Source: Metabacillus schmidteae
Lineage (GTDB): Bacteria > Bacillota > Bacilli > Bacillales > Bacillaceae
Length of the DNA: 64,000 bases
NCBI RefSeq assembly: GCF_903166545.1
Contig: NZ_CAESCH010000002.1
Coordinates: 62,001-126,000, forward strand
Direction: 5' to 3'
This document shows positions 52,275 through 60,722 of this stretch, in pieces. The position numbers and the translations under genes are program-made. Within the stretch, counting starts at the first letter, position 1. Each line of letters begins with the position of its first letter. Under the pieces are notes generated by a model that had not been told where the DNA came from, did not search any database, and saw only the letters and a list, made by a program, of their open reading frames with translations.

Positions 52275-55200
52275 TTGTCCAAATCAAGAAAACTATTTTT
52301 TCTACTTCTCACACTCACATTTATCCTATCAACCCATTTCTCTATGACACCAGCCTTCGCAGCAGAAGGCGAAGACGATTTTACAGACGAAGAACTAAAA
52401 AATAATGACTACATCCTTTATTTCGTAAACGCAGGGGATAAAACACCTGACACTGTCGAAGGCGCAGACAAAATGGGTCTTTATTCAAGTAAAACAGAAC
52501 AACCCTACGGTGTGGATGCAACCACAGGAAAGAAGTGGGGACTAGTGACAGAAACAACCTCTACTACAGTGATTGATGGAAACGAAACAGATAAAAAGAC
52601 AACATTACGCTATTATAATGGCCCTCAAGCACGTGATAAAGCCATTGAATACAAGTTCCAATTACCAGATGGTGAGTATGATATTTTAGTAGGATTTAAA
52701 AATCCATGGAGTGGAAGAAGCGTCAATATCATCAGTGAGGGGCAAAATCTGTCTCAGGGTGATTATGACATTGGCAGCTACAACGCTGAAAAAGAATTCA
52801 CCTACCATCAGCTCTCCGTAACAGATGGAGAATTAGACCTTAAAATCCAAGGTCCGGCTTCAGCTACATTAACGAATTATAATGATCCATTAGTAAACTA
52901 TATTCTTATCAAAAAGTATGTGACGATTCCAGTGTCTGACTTAGAAGCTAAAATTGTAGAGGCAAAAATAGAAGCGGATAAGACGGATGTCTATTATCCG
53001 AAAGGAATTGAAGACTTAAATACTGCGATTAAGGAAGCGGAGGCTTTGCTTAACGATATAAATGAAGATGGATTAGATGTATCGTCTAAGGCTGTACAAG
53101 AAAAGATTCGATCTTCAATAAAACAATTAAATGATAGGATAGATGGACTTATGGTGAATATACCAAATGAATCATTTAAACCAGGGCAGCCATGGTTAGA
53201 TACGAACGGTAATATCATTCAGGCTCATGGCGGCGGCATCATGTACGATGAGCAAACCGAAACATACTACTGGTATGGAGAAGATAAAACAAATGGCTAC
53301 CTGCCTGCAACAGGTGTTCATGCCTATTCATCAAAGGATTTATATAATTGGAAAGATGAAGGTGTAGTCATGAAGGCGGTTGAAAACCGTGAAGATTTAG
53401 ATACAGATCCGTACTTTAAAGAGTTATATAAAAATAGATCCTCTTCAGAAAAAGACGTTATTTTCAGTGATATAAATACAGCACGCGGTGTTTTAGAACG
53501 ACCGAAAGTGATTTATAACGAGAAAACAGATAAGTATGTGTTATGGCTGCATGTTGATGGACCATATGAGGGTTCTGACTCTAACTATGCAAAGGCAAAA
53601 GCTGGTGTTGCGATCAGTGATTCACCAACAGGACCTTTTGAGTATTTAGAGAGCAATCGCTTAAACAAAGTGCCGGAAGGATTCCCATATAAGGTCCAAA
53701 ATACCGGAATGTCCCGAGATATGACCTTATTTAAAGACGATGATGGAACAGCCTATATCATCTATTCAAGTGAAGAAAATTACTCATTGTATATTTCAAA
53801 GCTAAATGAAGATTACACAGCAATTGCTGGAGAAGAATATGGAAAAGACTTTATCCGTGCCATTTACGACGGCCATCGCGAAGCCCCTGCGATGTTCAAG
53901 TATGAAGGGAAATACTACTTGATTACATCGGGTGCAACTGGATGGGACCCGAACCCGGCCAGATACCATGTGGCAGACTCTGTTTTAGGAGAATGGAAGC
54001 CGATGGGAGATCCGTCAGTTGGAGATAATGCATCAACAACGTTTGGATCGCAAAGTACGTACGTCATCCCGGTCGACCCAGAGAACGGTAAATTCATATA
54101 TATGGGAGATCGCTGGAACAAAAATGATCTAACCAACTCAAGATATGTTTGGCTTCCAATTGAATTTGGAGATGAAGATGAAATCATCCTCCAATGGTAT
54201 GATGAGTGGAATTTGGATACGTTAAACAGAATGGGTAGAGTCACAATCAACACCGAATTACCTGAAAAAGTATCACTTAATGAAGTTCCAAGTCTTCCAA
54301 ATAAGATTAATGTTACGTATTCCGGTAAGCAAATGGATACAACAGTTACATGGGACATCAACGCGGACACTTTCACTAAACCTGGTACGGTAGTGGTTGA
54401 AGGAACACTTCCTGAAGTCGCAAACAAAGTGATTCGAGCAGAAATTGTGGTGATTCCTGACAATGTAAAATACTTTGTCCATGCTGGAGGAGCAAAAACA
54501 CAGGATTACACAAAATGGTCTTCCTATATGCAGGACACACTTGTTAATAAAGATACGATTGACCAAATGTACGAACCAGACAAAGGTCAAACATGGGGCT
54601 ATGTAGGAGATATCTCAAAGCCTGCCGGTGGTGAAGGTGATGATCTCTTCTCAGCACTACGATACCTTGTTGGTGGCAACGGTACAGATCTTACTTATAA
54701 GTTCCAGCTTGAAAACGGGAAATACACTGTATATACAGGTCTTTATGATCGTTGGTACTCATCAACAAAAGGCTCAAGGAAAGCAAATATCCTTATAAAT
54801 AATGAAGTAAGAACGGAAAACTATACATTCACAGATGCATATGATGTGCTGGGATATGACGTCGACATTACCGATGGTCTACTGGATGTAACCGTTCGAA
54901 ATACAAATGCTCCAGACCCGCAAATTAGTTGGATTATGATTGTTGAAGAGGAAGAAAAAGATACGACGGCTCCAACTGGAGATTTCTCAATAAATGAAGG
55001 AGCAGCATATACAAACAATCAAAAAATCAATCTTAGCCTCAATGCTGAAGATGACGCAAGTGGAGTAAACCAATTCAGAATTTCAACAAATTCAGAGAAT
55101 TGGAATGAGTGGGAGGACTACAAAACATCCAAAGACATTGAACTACCTAGTGGCGACGGAGAGAAAACAGTATATGTCCAATACAAAGACGGTTCAGGAA

Positions 55201-55724
55201 ATATAAGTGAAACCTATCAACAAAAGATTACACTAGATACAAATGCTCCAGTGATTGAGTTTTCAGGTGGAAAAGAATACACAGTTGATGCCGATATCTC
55301 AATCTCATGCGTTGCTACTGACGAACTATCAGGTATTGAACAGGAAAACTGCTCAACTGTTGAAGGACCTGCTTACAATTTCAAAATCGGTGAAAACAAA
55401 ATTTCCGCTTCAGCTACAGACAAAGCCGGAAACAAAGCTGAAGTAGAAGAAACATTCACAGTAACAGTAGACTTTGACAGTCTAAGCAGATTAACAGAAA
55501 CCTTTGTTACAAAAGAAGGGATTGCCCAAGCCCTAACAACAAAACTATCATCTGCAAAACAAGCCGCAGAAAAAGGAAACAAACAAGCCATGGAAGAAAA
55601 ACTAAACGCATACACAAACCAACTATCTGCCCAAAGCGGCAAATCAATAACAAAAGAAAACGCTGAATTACTAACTTCGTTGGCGGGACAGGGGGACAGG
55701 TTCCTTGTACCAGTCGTTCACTGA
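52275..55724 (+). CDS. Large secreted GH43-type glycoside hydrolase, multidomain, C-terminus ended by a REP
   Basis: 1149 residues from TTG 52275 (AAGGAGG ribosome site) with a signal peptide ending AFA-A. Order: CBM-like domain (about 30-205), helical FIVAR-like linker (about 210-285), five-bladed GH43 catalytic region (about 290-650: AHGGGIMYDEQTETYYWYGE, RPKVIYN, GMSRDMTLFKDDDG, REAPAMFKYEGKYYLI), a Big_4-like Ig domain, a second CBM-like domain similar to the first (VKYFVHAGG…), two Ig-like domains (TAPTGDFSIN; APVIEFSGG), and a FIMAH-type helical end. The last residues (GQGDRFLVPVVH) come from a type B REP, so the true end was lost. Likely trims plant or galactan-type side chains. Confidence 0.82.
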   Translation: MSKSRKLFFLLLTLTFILSTHFSMTPAFAAEGEDDFTDEELKNNDYILYFVNAGDKTPDTVEGADKMGLYSSKTEQPYGVDATTGKKWGLVTETTSTTVIDGNETDKKTTLRYYNGPQARDKAIEYKFQLPDGEYDILVGFKNPWSGRSVNIISEGQNLSQGDYDIGSYNAEKEFTYHQLSVTDGELDLKIQGPASATLTNYNDPLVNYILIKKYVTIPVSDLEAKIVEAKIEADKTDVYYPKGIEDLNTAIKEAEALLNDINEDGLDVSSKAVQEKIRSSIKQLNDRIDGLMVNIPNESFKPGQPWLDTNGNIIQAHGGGIMYDEQTETYYWYGEDKTNGYLPATGVHAYSSKDLYNWKDEGVVMKAVENREDLDTDPYFKELYKNRSSSEKDVIFSDINTARGVLERPKVIYNEKTDKYVLWLHVDGPYEGSDSNYAKAKAGVAISDSPTGPFEYLESNRLNKVPEGFPYKVQNTGMSRDMTLFKDDDGTAYIIYSSEENYSLYISKLNEDYTAIAGEEYGKDFIRAIYDGHREAPAMFKYEGKYYLITSGATGWDPNPARYHVADSVLGEWKPMGDPSVGDNASTTFGSQSTYVIPVDPENGKFIYMGDRWNKNDLTNSRYVWLPIEFGDEDEIILQWYDEWNLDTLNRMGRVTINTELPEKVSLNEVPSLPNKINVTYSGKQMDTTVTWDINADTFTKPGTVVVEGTLPEVANKVIRAEIVVIPDNVKYFVHAGGAKTQDYTKWSSYMQDTLVNKDTIDQMYEPDKGQTWGYVGDISKPAGGEGDDLFSALRYLVGGNGTDLTYKFQLENGKYTVYTGLYDRWYSSTKGSRKANILINNEVRTENYTFTDAYDVLGYDVDITDGLLDVTVRNTNAPDPQISWIMIVEEEEKDTTAPTGDFSINEGAAYTNNQKINLSLNAEDDASGVNQFRISTNSENWNEWEDYKTSKDIELPSGDGEKTVYVQYKDGSGNISETYQQKITLDTNAPVIEFSGGKEYTVDADISISCVATDELSGIEQENCSTVEGPAYNFKIGENKISASATDKAGNKAEVEETFTVTVDFDSLSRLTETFVTKEGIAQALTTKLSSAKQAAEKGNKQAMEEKLNAYTNQLSAQSGKSITKENAELLTSLAGQGDRFLVPVVH

Positions 55725-55725
55725 T
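55685..55725 (+). repeat. REP-like element, type B, inside the coding end
   Basis: GGGACAGGTTCCTTGTACC at 55693-55711, preceded by GGCGGGACAGG and followed by AGTCGTTCACTGATCC; supplies the last codons of the GH43 gene. Confidence 0.75.
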
Positions 55726-55793
55726 CCTAGTTACAGAGACTAGGCTGTTGGAGGAATATAAAAAGGCAGCGGTTCTAAGAAGAAAGGTTAAAA

Positions 55794-55820
55794 GGAAGTG
55801 TTTGCGCACTTCCTTTTTTT
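55794..55820 (+). terminator. Intrinsic terminator after the GH43 gene
   Basis: GGAAGTG-TTTGCG-CACTTCC followed by TTTTTTT. Confidence 0.85.
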
Positions 55821-55859
55821 ATTCAGGGAGAGTGTTCATCATCCCAAAAGGATGACGAA

Positions 55860-55880
55860 GGTGGTTCAGGGGGACAGGGA
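55860..55880 (+). repeat. Left half of a type B REP split by IS1182
   Basis: GGTGGTTCAGGGGGACAGG-GA; its matching right half is at 57591-57619. Confidence 0.85.
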
Positions 55881-57590
55881 GAGGCCACTGAAAAACACCT
55901 CCTAAATAATGGGGATATATAATAAAACAGTATAATAAAAAAGAAAACCCTCCTATTTTTGGTATAATTGAATCGACCAAGAAACAATTAATCAAAAGAA
56001 GGAAGGTTTTCTTTTATGCTTAAAGACAAAGATATGCAATTAAGCATCTATTCAGTATTATACAATAAAATTCCTGAAAATCATCAACTTAAAATTCTTA
56101 GAGACGAATTAGATTTTAGTTTCATTAACATAGAACTCGAAAAAACCTACAGTAAGTATTATGGTAGACCGGCAAAAGAGCCTGAGCTTATGGTAAAACT
56201 TTTAGTCTTACAATATCTTTATAATTTATCAGACGAACGTGTTATTGAAGAGGCTTCATTGAACCTTGCTTACATGTATTTTCTAGGCATTAACCCCGAA
56301 GATGATCTACCTCATCCAAGCCTTTTGACTAAGTTTCGTAAAAATAAATTAGAAGGAAATTTAACGATTGATGACATCATCTCTAAAATCGTAAAACAAT
56401 GTGTAGATAAAGGGATTATACAGGGAACGGGAATAAGCATTGATACAACTCACACAGCATCTAACACATTTAAATGTACCGCAGAAAGAGTAATGAAGCG
56501 TCTAGCTAAAAAGATTTTTAAAACTGTGGAGAACGAAAACGGTGAAGTACCGAAGGAAATAAATCAGGAGATTCCAGATTATAAAGAAATAAAAGATCAT
56601 AAAGAAGCTAAGGCAACCATGAAGTCTTATCTCGAAGAGATAATTTCAAGTGTAGAAGAACATACAGAAATACAAAACAACTCCAAGGTGAAGGAATTAC
56701 TAGAGGTTACGAAAGAAATTCTGGAGGACCCTAAATTTCTGGAACAAAAAGGAGTTCGTTCCATTGTAGATCTAGACGCTAGAGTTGGACATAAAAGTAA
56801 AACTTCCCATTTCTTTGGTTATAAAACAGAATTTATGATGATACCGAAAGAGCGAATTATAACAGCAGTTCATGTTGATAATGGGGCCTATGTGGATGGT
56901 AAAATGTTTGACGAGTTATTAGAACAAACAAAAAAAGGCGGTATTTTCATAGAAGAAATATTTGCCGATAAGGCTTATTTTCGTAAGATAATACTAGATA
57001 GAATAAAAGAAATTGGAGCTAAAGCATACATACCAGTAAGTGAAATGGCCTATAGAGTAAATGAAGCACTTTACAGCTACAATAAAGATTCTGATGAATG
57101 GTTCTGTATTCAGGGGAATATTTCCGTAAGGAAATACCACAAAAAGACTAAAAACCGACAATCCTATCGTTATTACTTTGGAAAGGAAACTTGCAGAAGT
57201 TGCCCGTTTAGAGATGTTTGTATTTCTGGTAAAACTGTAGCAAAAGTTTTAGAGGTTGGGATCAATACTCCAGAATTCTATGAATACAGCCAACAACAAA
57301 AGTCAGATGAATTCAAAGAAAAATATCGGGAAAGAGCTTCTCACGAATGGAAAAATGGTGAGATGAAGAATTTCCACGGGTTAGATCGTGCCAGGGGGTA
57401 CGATCTAAAAAGCGTGGCCTTACAAGCAAAATTAACTGCATTAGCAGTAAATTTAAAGAGGATAGCAGCGATACTATCCTCTAAAAAGTCAGCTATAGTC
57501 ATTTTTTATTCCATTTTCTTGAAATATATAGTTGGAATCCGTAAATTTCATAAAATGAGTATTTAAAAAGGGCACTTTTTCAGTGGTCTC
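55881..57590 (+). mobile_element. Complete IS1182-family insertion sequence
   Basis: 1710 bp. Ends are GAGGCCACTGAAAAA and (inverted) GAGACCACTGAAAAA. Flanked by a 9-bp direct repeat GGACAGGGA (55872-55880 and 57591-57599), the expected target duplication. Contains one full transposase gene. Removing it restores a 41-base REP palindrome. Confidence 0.9.
56016..57566 (+). CDS. IS1182-family transposase
   Basis: 516 residues, intact. DUF772 N-terminus (about 30-130, YYGRPAKEPELMVKLLVLQY), first aspartate in SIDTTHTAS (about 144), second in FADKAYFRK (about 315), the cysteine cluster CRSCPFRDVC (about 400), and the glutamate region near RERASHEWKNGEMKNFHG. A leader with inverted repeats AAGAAAACC/GGTTTTCTT ends next to the start codon and may limit read-through translation of the transposase. 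ATG 56016. Confidence 0.92.
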   Translation: MLKDKDMQLSIYSVLYNKIPENHQLKILRDELDFSFINIELEKTYSKYYGRPAKEPELMVKLLVLQYLYNLSDERVIEEASLNLAYMYFLGINPEDDLPHPSLLTKFRKNKLEGNLTIDDIISKIVKQCVDKGIIQGTGISIDTTHTASNTFKCTAERVMKRLAKKIFKTVENENGEVPKEINQEIPDYKEIKDHKEAKATMKSYLEEIISSVEEHTEIQNNSKVKELLEVTKEILEDPKFLEQKGVRSIVDLDARVGHKSKTSHFFGYKTEFMMIPKERIITAVHVDNGAYVDGKMFDELLEQTKKGGIFIEEIFADKAYFRKIILDRIKEIGAKAYIPVSEMAYRVNEALYSYNKDSDEWFCIQGNISVRKYHKKTKNRQSYRYYFGKETCRSCPFRDVCISGKTVAKVLEVGINTPEFYEYSQQQKSDEFKEKYRERASHEWKNGEMKNFHGLDRARGYDLKSVALQAKLTALAVNLKRIAAILSSKKSAIVIFYSIFLKYIVGIRKFHKMSI

Positions 57591-57619
57591 GGACAGGGAA
57601 CCTGTCCCCCTGAACCACC
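57591..57619 (+). repeat. Right half of the split type B REP
   Basis: GGACAGGGAA then CCTGTCCCCCTGAACCACC; pairs with 55860-55878 once the IS is removed. Confidence 0.85.
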
Positions 57620-57636
57620 AGGACAATCAATCGAAA

Positions 57637-57645
57637 TTTGTCGAA
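57637..57645 (+). promoter_or_regulatory. Spo0A-box-like site upstream of toxin copy 2
   Basis: TTTGTCGAA agrees fully with the 0A-box core; related TTTGTCGAGG sites lie upstream (22898) and downstream (23348) of toxin copy 1. May be functional or just part of the duplicated unit. Confidence 0.35.
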
Positions 57646-57761
57646 GGTTGATTAATAGTTTGATAGGAAGTTTATGATAAGATGGGGTTGCAACTGAATA
57701 TTGTGAGGGTGGTTGGTTGTCGCTCTTCTTTCTGTTTTTTGGAGGAAAGGAGGTGATAATC

Positions 57762-57908
57762 ATGGAAACATTTCTTGAATTTCTACGAGAAGTTCTGAAG
57801 GGAGTTGTACGGGAAATTAGTGCATATTTCTTTCGGAAAAACGTATTAGAAAACAAGAAAACCACCCCGCGCCGTAGGAAGCAAAAGGGTGGTTCTCAAA
57901 GGAAATAA
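57762..57908 (+). CDS. Putative type I toxin peptide, copy 2
   Basis: 48 residues, METFLEFLREVLKGVVREIS then AYFFRKNVLENKKTT and PRRRKQKGGSQRK; it differs from copy 1 at a handful of positions, mostly conservative. The extended ribosome site GGAAAGGAGGTGAT, the 5' GGGTGGTTGGTTGTC segment that can pair with the 3' GACAACCACCACCC, the internal CCACCC…GGGTGG stem and the terminator are all retained. Selection has kept both the peptide and the RNA architecture, supporting a working type I module. Confidence 0.65.
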   Translation: METFLEFLREVLKGVVREISAYFFRKNVLENKKTTPRRRKQKGGSQRK

Positions 57909-57979
57909 CTTTTTGACAACCACCACCCTGACGGTAGAGGTTGCAGGGAGAAGTGTTAGCGCACTTCTCTTTTTTATTA
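57855..57979 (-). ncRNA. Candidate antisense antitoxin RNA for toxin copy 2
   Basis: Minus-strand TATAAT (complement of 57987-57992, preceded by TG), RNA running back over the toxin 3' end to the stem AACCACCC (57860-57867) / GGGTGGTT (57887-57894), followed on that strand by TTCTTGTTTTC. Same layout as copy 1. Confidence 0.5.
57948..57976 (+). terminator. Terminator of the toxin mRNA (copy 2)
   Basis: GAGAAGTG-TTAGCG-CACTTCTC followed by TTTTTT. Confidence 0.8.
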
Positions 57980-58101
57980 TATTCTTATTATACATGGGAT
58001 AAACCTTCAAATAAAGTGAAAGGTCCCTGGTTACGGAGAGTAACGAGTGATCGGTTCTCACTTTTTTCATGATTAGAGGAAGGTTAAGGAGGCTATGAAA
58101 T

Positions 58102-58806
58102 ATGGATACTATTATTTTCGACGTAGATGACACACTTTATGACCAAGCACGATCTTTTCATACGACATTCAGAAACATGTTTGAAGGTCCGTTTACAGAT
58201 GAAGAGATTGATCAAATTTACCGAGTTAGCCGAAAGTATAGTGAAATTCTATTTGATCAAAGTGAAGCAGGTGAAATCACCCAATTTGAATGGCAGACTG
58301 GGCGTATTATCAAGGCTTGTAAAGACTTTAATATACCGATTGATACAGAAAAAGCTGTTGAATTTCACCACCTTTATGTGGAAGAACAACAGAAAATCTT
58401 CTTATTTGATGAAGTCGAACAATTATTAGAAGCTCTTTCCAAGGAAGGAAAACAGCTTGCCATCCTGACAAATGGAGAAGAAAAGCACCAGGCGAAGAAG
58501 ATTGAGCAACTAGAGCTTACCAGGTGGGTTCCCACAGAAAACATCTTTATTTCTGGCACACACGGACATGCCAAACCGAAACGGGAAATCTTTGAAATAA
58601 TCGAGGAAAAACTAGGGCTTGATAAAACAAAAACGGTTTATATCGGAGACTCTTTTGAAAAAGATGTTATCGGAGCAAAGCAAGTCGGGTGGCAGGCAAT
58701 CTGGATGAATCATCGGAAAAGAGCATTACCTCAAAACGCTGCCTATAAGCCGGATCATGAAGTATATAGTGCAAAAGAGCTTTTGGATGTGTTTGTTGGG
58801 AAATAG
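58102..58806 (+). CDS. HAD-superfamily hydrolase (YjjG/5'-nucleotidase-like)
   Basis: 234 residues with all HAD motifs: I DVDDTLYD (7-14), II LTNG (about 124), III KPKREIF (lysine near 153) and IV GDSFEKD (about 172-178). The helical cap between motifs I and II fits subfamily IA. Likely a phosphatase acting on small metabolites such as nucleoside monophosphates. ATG 58102; GGAGG 12 bases upstream. A type B REP follows just after the stop. Confidence 0.85.
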   Translation: MDTIIFDVDDTLYDQARSFHTTFRNMFEGPFTDEEIDQIYRVSRKYSEILFDQSEAGEITQFEWQTGRIIKACKDFNIPIDTEKAVEFHHLYVEEQQKIFLFDEVEQLLEALSKEGKQLAILTNGEEKHQAKKIEQLELTRWVPTENIFISGTHGHAKPKREIFEIIEEKLGLDKTKTVYIGDSFEKDVIGAKQVGWQAIWMNHRKRALPQNAAYKPDHEVYSAKELLDVFVGK

Positions 58807-58810
58807 AAAT

Positions 58811-58840
58811 GGACCAGTGGGACAGGTTAACTGTCCCACC
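58811..58840 (+). repeat. REP-like element, type B
   Basis: GGGACAG-GTTAA-CTGTCCC, perfect seven-base arms (58819-58837), five bases after the HAD gene. Confidence 0.8.
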
Positions 58841-59021
58841 TTCTTGCTAATATTAATTAAAGGTATGGTCATAGTCTACGATATAACGAGTAAAATTGGT
58901 TTTAAAATTCTACCTATTTATTTGAATCATATAGCCCAAAGAAGAATAAACATTACGCCCTATTTTGTATGCGTTTACAACCTTGTATAATTAGCATCAA
59001 CAAAGATAGGAGGCGATCAAA

Positions 59022-59246
59022 TTGTCTTTAATATCTAAATTAATGTACACATGGCACCATATCAGAAGAAACTACCATGAAGAACTAATTGAAAGCTGTA
59101 TTGACAGCAACCTAAAAGCCAAACTACATAATAAACTCAATTACCATACCGAAAAACTTTCCGAACTAAATGGGTGGGTCGAGGTTGGGTCAGGGGGACA
59201 GGTCCCTCGTCCCACTAGTTCATGTACTGGTCACAACGATTATTAA
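59022..59246 (+). pseudogene. Paralogue of the 55-residue protein, C-terminus replaced by a REP
   Basis: TTG 59022 behind AGGAGGCGAT. The first about 50 residues (MSLISKLMYTWHHIRRNYHE and KAKLHNKLNYHTEKLSELN) match the protein at 46022; thereafter GWVEVGSGGQVPRPTSSCTG is encoded by a type B REP. The shared promoter region is intact (GCCCTATTTTGTATGCGTTT, then TATAAT at 58986). Whether the altered tail is tolerated is unknown. Confidence 0.6.
59185..59215 (+). repeat. REP-like element, type B
   Basis: GGGACAGGTCCCTCGTCCC at 59195-59213, identical in core to the two copies after the GTPase operon. Confidence 0.8.
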
Positions 59247-59326
59247 TTTTTACTTATAAAGCAATAACCAAATAAGGAGAAGCGAAAGCCCTTCCTTCCG
59301 CCTTTCCTTATTTTCATATCTACCAT

Positions 59327-59829
59327 CTACCTTAAACCTTCAGCCAAAAAATACTTCCTCAACTTACCAATCTCATCTTGACGCCATCCTTTCACAGCAG
59401 TAACAGAAACTCCCTCATCCTCAGCAATTTCACTTGGTGTACTCCCTCCCGTATAGCTAGTAAGCTTTAACCCATTTACGCTGATTTTCAGACAATAGAG
59501 TGGAGACTTTTTCAAGCATAGATTCCCATAGGACCGCAGAAAAATCATCATGAGTCATCTCAGCCTGAACCCAAAAATCCTCAACTGGACTCTCCCTTTC
59601 TTCTTGGATTGTTTCCTCGGTAAGTGCAGACTTCATCCGTTCAATAATATACGAATAAGCATAAGACTTAAATTTCCCTTTTTCCTCATTAAATCGCAAT
59701 GAAGCCTCCCATAAAGCAATGCATCCAATCTGGTAAAACCGTTTTGTAAAGTCCTAGTTTTTTCATTGCATGATAAATCATTGGCTCAAATTGTTGCTGT
59801 AATTCTTCAAATCTCGCATCCTCGTACAT
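59327..59829 (-). pseudogene. Second copy of the ComX/SigH-like sigma factor, frameshifted
   Basis: Starts MYEDARFEELQQQFEPMIYH like the intact copy at 34233, shifts frame around KTVLP (where the intact copy has KTEFYQIG), continues FNEEKGKFKSYAYSYIIERM…NQRKWVKAY in a second frame, and ends STPSEIAEDEGVSVTAVKGW in a third. Two frameshifts make it non-functional. The upstream palindrome AAGAATGCATTCTT and ribosome-site region are still identical to the intact copy. Confidence 0.85.
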
Positions 59830-59945
59830 GTAAGAATCCTTCTAAGAATGCATTCTTATGTATCCTGACCAATGCGATTATTTTTTCTAGGATTAGGAAG
59901 ATTAGGGGATTTTTAAAAAAAATATTAATTGAATAGTTGAAATAT

Positions 59946-59959
59946 TGAAAGCGTTGCCA
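59946..59959 (+). promoter_or_regulatory. cre-like CcpA site upstream of the GntR regulator
   Basis: TGAAAGCGTTGCCA agrees with the cre consensus at 13 of 14 positions and directly precedes TATAAT (59961-59966). A similar TGTAAGCGTTGCCT lies at 60895-60908 before the ABC operon. Confidence 0.5.
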
Positions 59960-60053
59960 TATAATAGGCATATAACTACCATACTAGTAATACTAATTTA
60001 TTAATATACATGAGATAAATAATGATGGGGTGGATACGAGGTGGTTATCTATA

Positions 60054-60722
60054 TTGAAGACACGCATTAACGGTTCAACAAGGGATTATGTATATCAAAC
60101 AATAAAAAAACGAATCATTTATTTAGAGTTAAAACCTGGTACAAAAATTTCTGAAAAGGAAATAGCTGAAAACCTTGAGGTAAGTCGAACTCCTGTGAGG
60201 GAGGCATTCATTAAATTGGCTCAGGAAGAGCTGGTAGGAATCTATCCTCAAAGCGGGACAATCGTTTCAAAAATCGATTTGGGTCATGTTGAAGAAGCAA
60301 GGTTCGCAAGGGAGAATATCGAAAGAGCAATTGTGAGGATGGCGTGCACCGATTTTGATGATGAGCAATTATTTGGTCTTGAAACAAATATTGCCCTGCA
60401 GGAGCTTTGCCTAGGGAAAGAAGGAACTCATCATCGTTTATTTGATCTTGATGAGGAATTTCACAAAAGGCTGTATGAAGGATGTAACAAGTTAAGAATT
60501 TATAAGATGATCCAGCAAATGAATAGCCATTTTGATAGGTTAAGGGTTTTAAGACTTGCAACCAATACCGATTGGAATGTGGTTGTGTCACAGCATAAGG
60601 AAATCTACCAGGCTATTGTTGAGAGAAACATGGATAAGGCAGAAAAACTGATGGTTAATCATTTGAAATTAGTTAATTTTGAGAAAGATGAGTTGAAATT
60701 TCGTTACCCGGATTATTTCTAG
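60054..60722 (+). CDS. GntR-family regulator (FCD/FadR subfamily)
   Basis: 222 residues from TTG 60054, chosen because CGAGGTGG lies upstream; the in-frame GTG 60030 precedes that site. Winged helix at about 8-75 (KPGTKISEKEIAENLEVSRT, PVREAFIKLAQEEL) and an all-helical FCD ligand-binding domain (about 80-215) with the metal-binding histidines (DEEFHKRLYEG, SQHKEIYQAI). It immediately precedes an ABC uptake operon in the same direction and very probably controls it in response to the transported compound or a product. Confidence 0.83.
   Translation: MKTRINGSTRDYVYQTIKKRIIYLELKPGTKISEKEIAENLEVSRTPVREAFIKLAQEELVGIYPQSGTIVSKIDLGHVEEARFARENIERAIVRMACTDFDDEQLFGLETNIALQELCLGKEGTHHRLFDLDEEFHKRLYEGCNKLRIYKMIQQMNSHFDRLRVLRLATNTDWNVVVSQHKEIYQAIVERNMDKAEKLMVNHLKLVNFEKDELKFRYPDYF

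Noticed and set aside
18666..59215. CRISPR array interpretation of the many short palindromic repeats
   Set aside because: Spacing is irregular, from hundreds to thousands of bases, there are genes between copies, and no cas genes are present.
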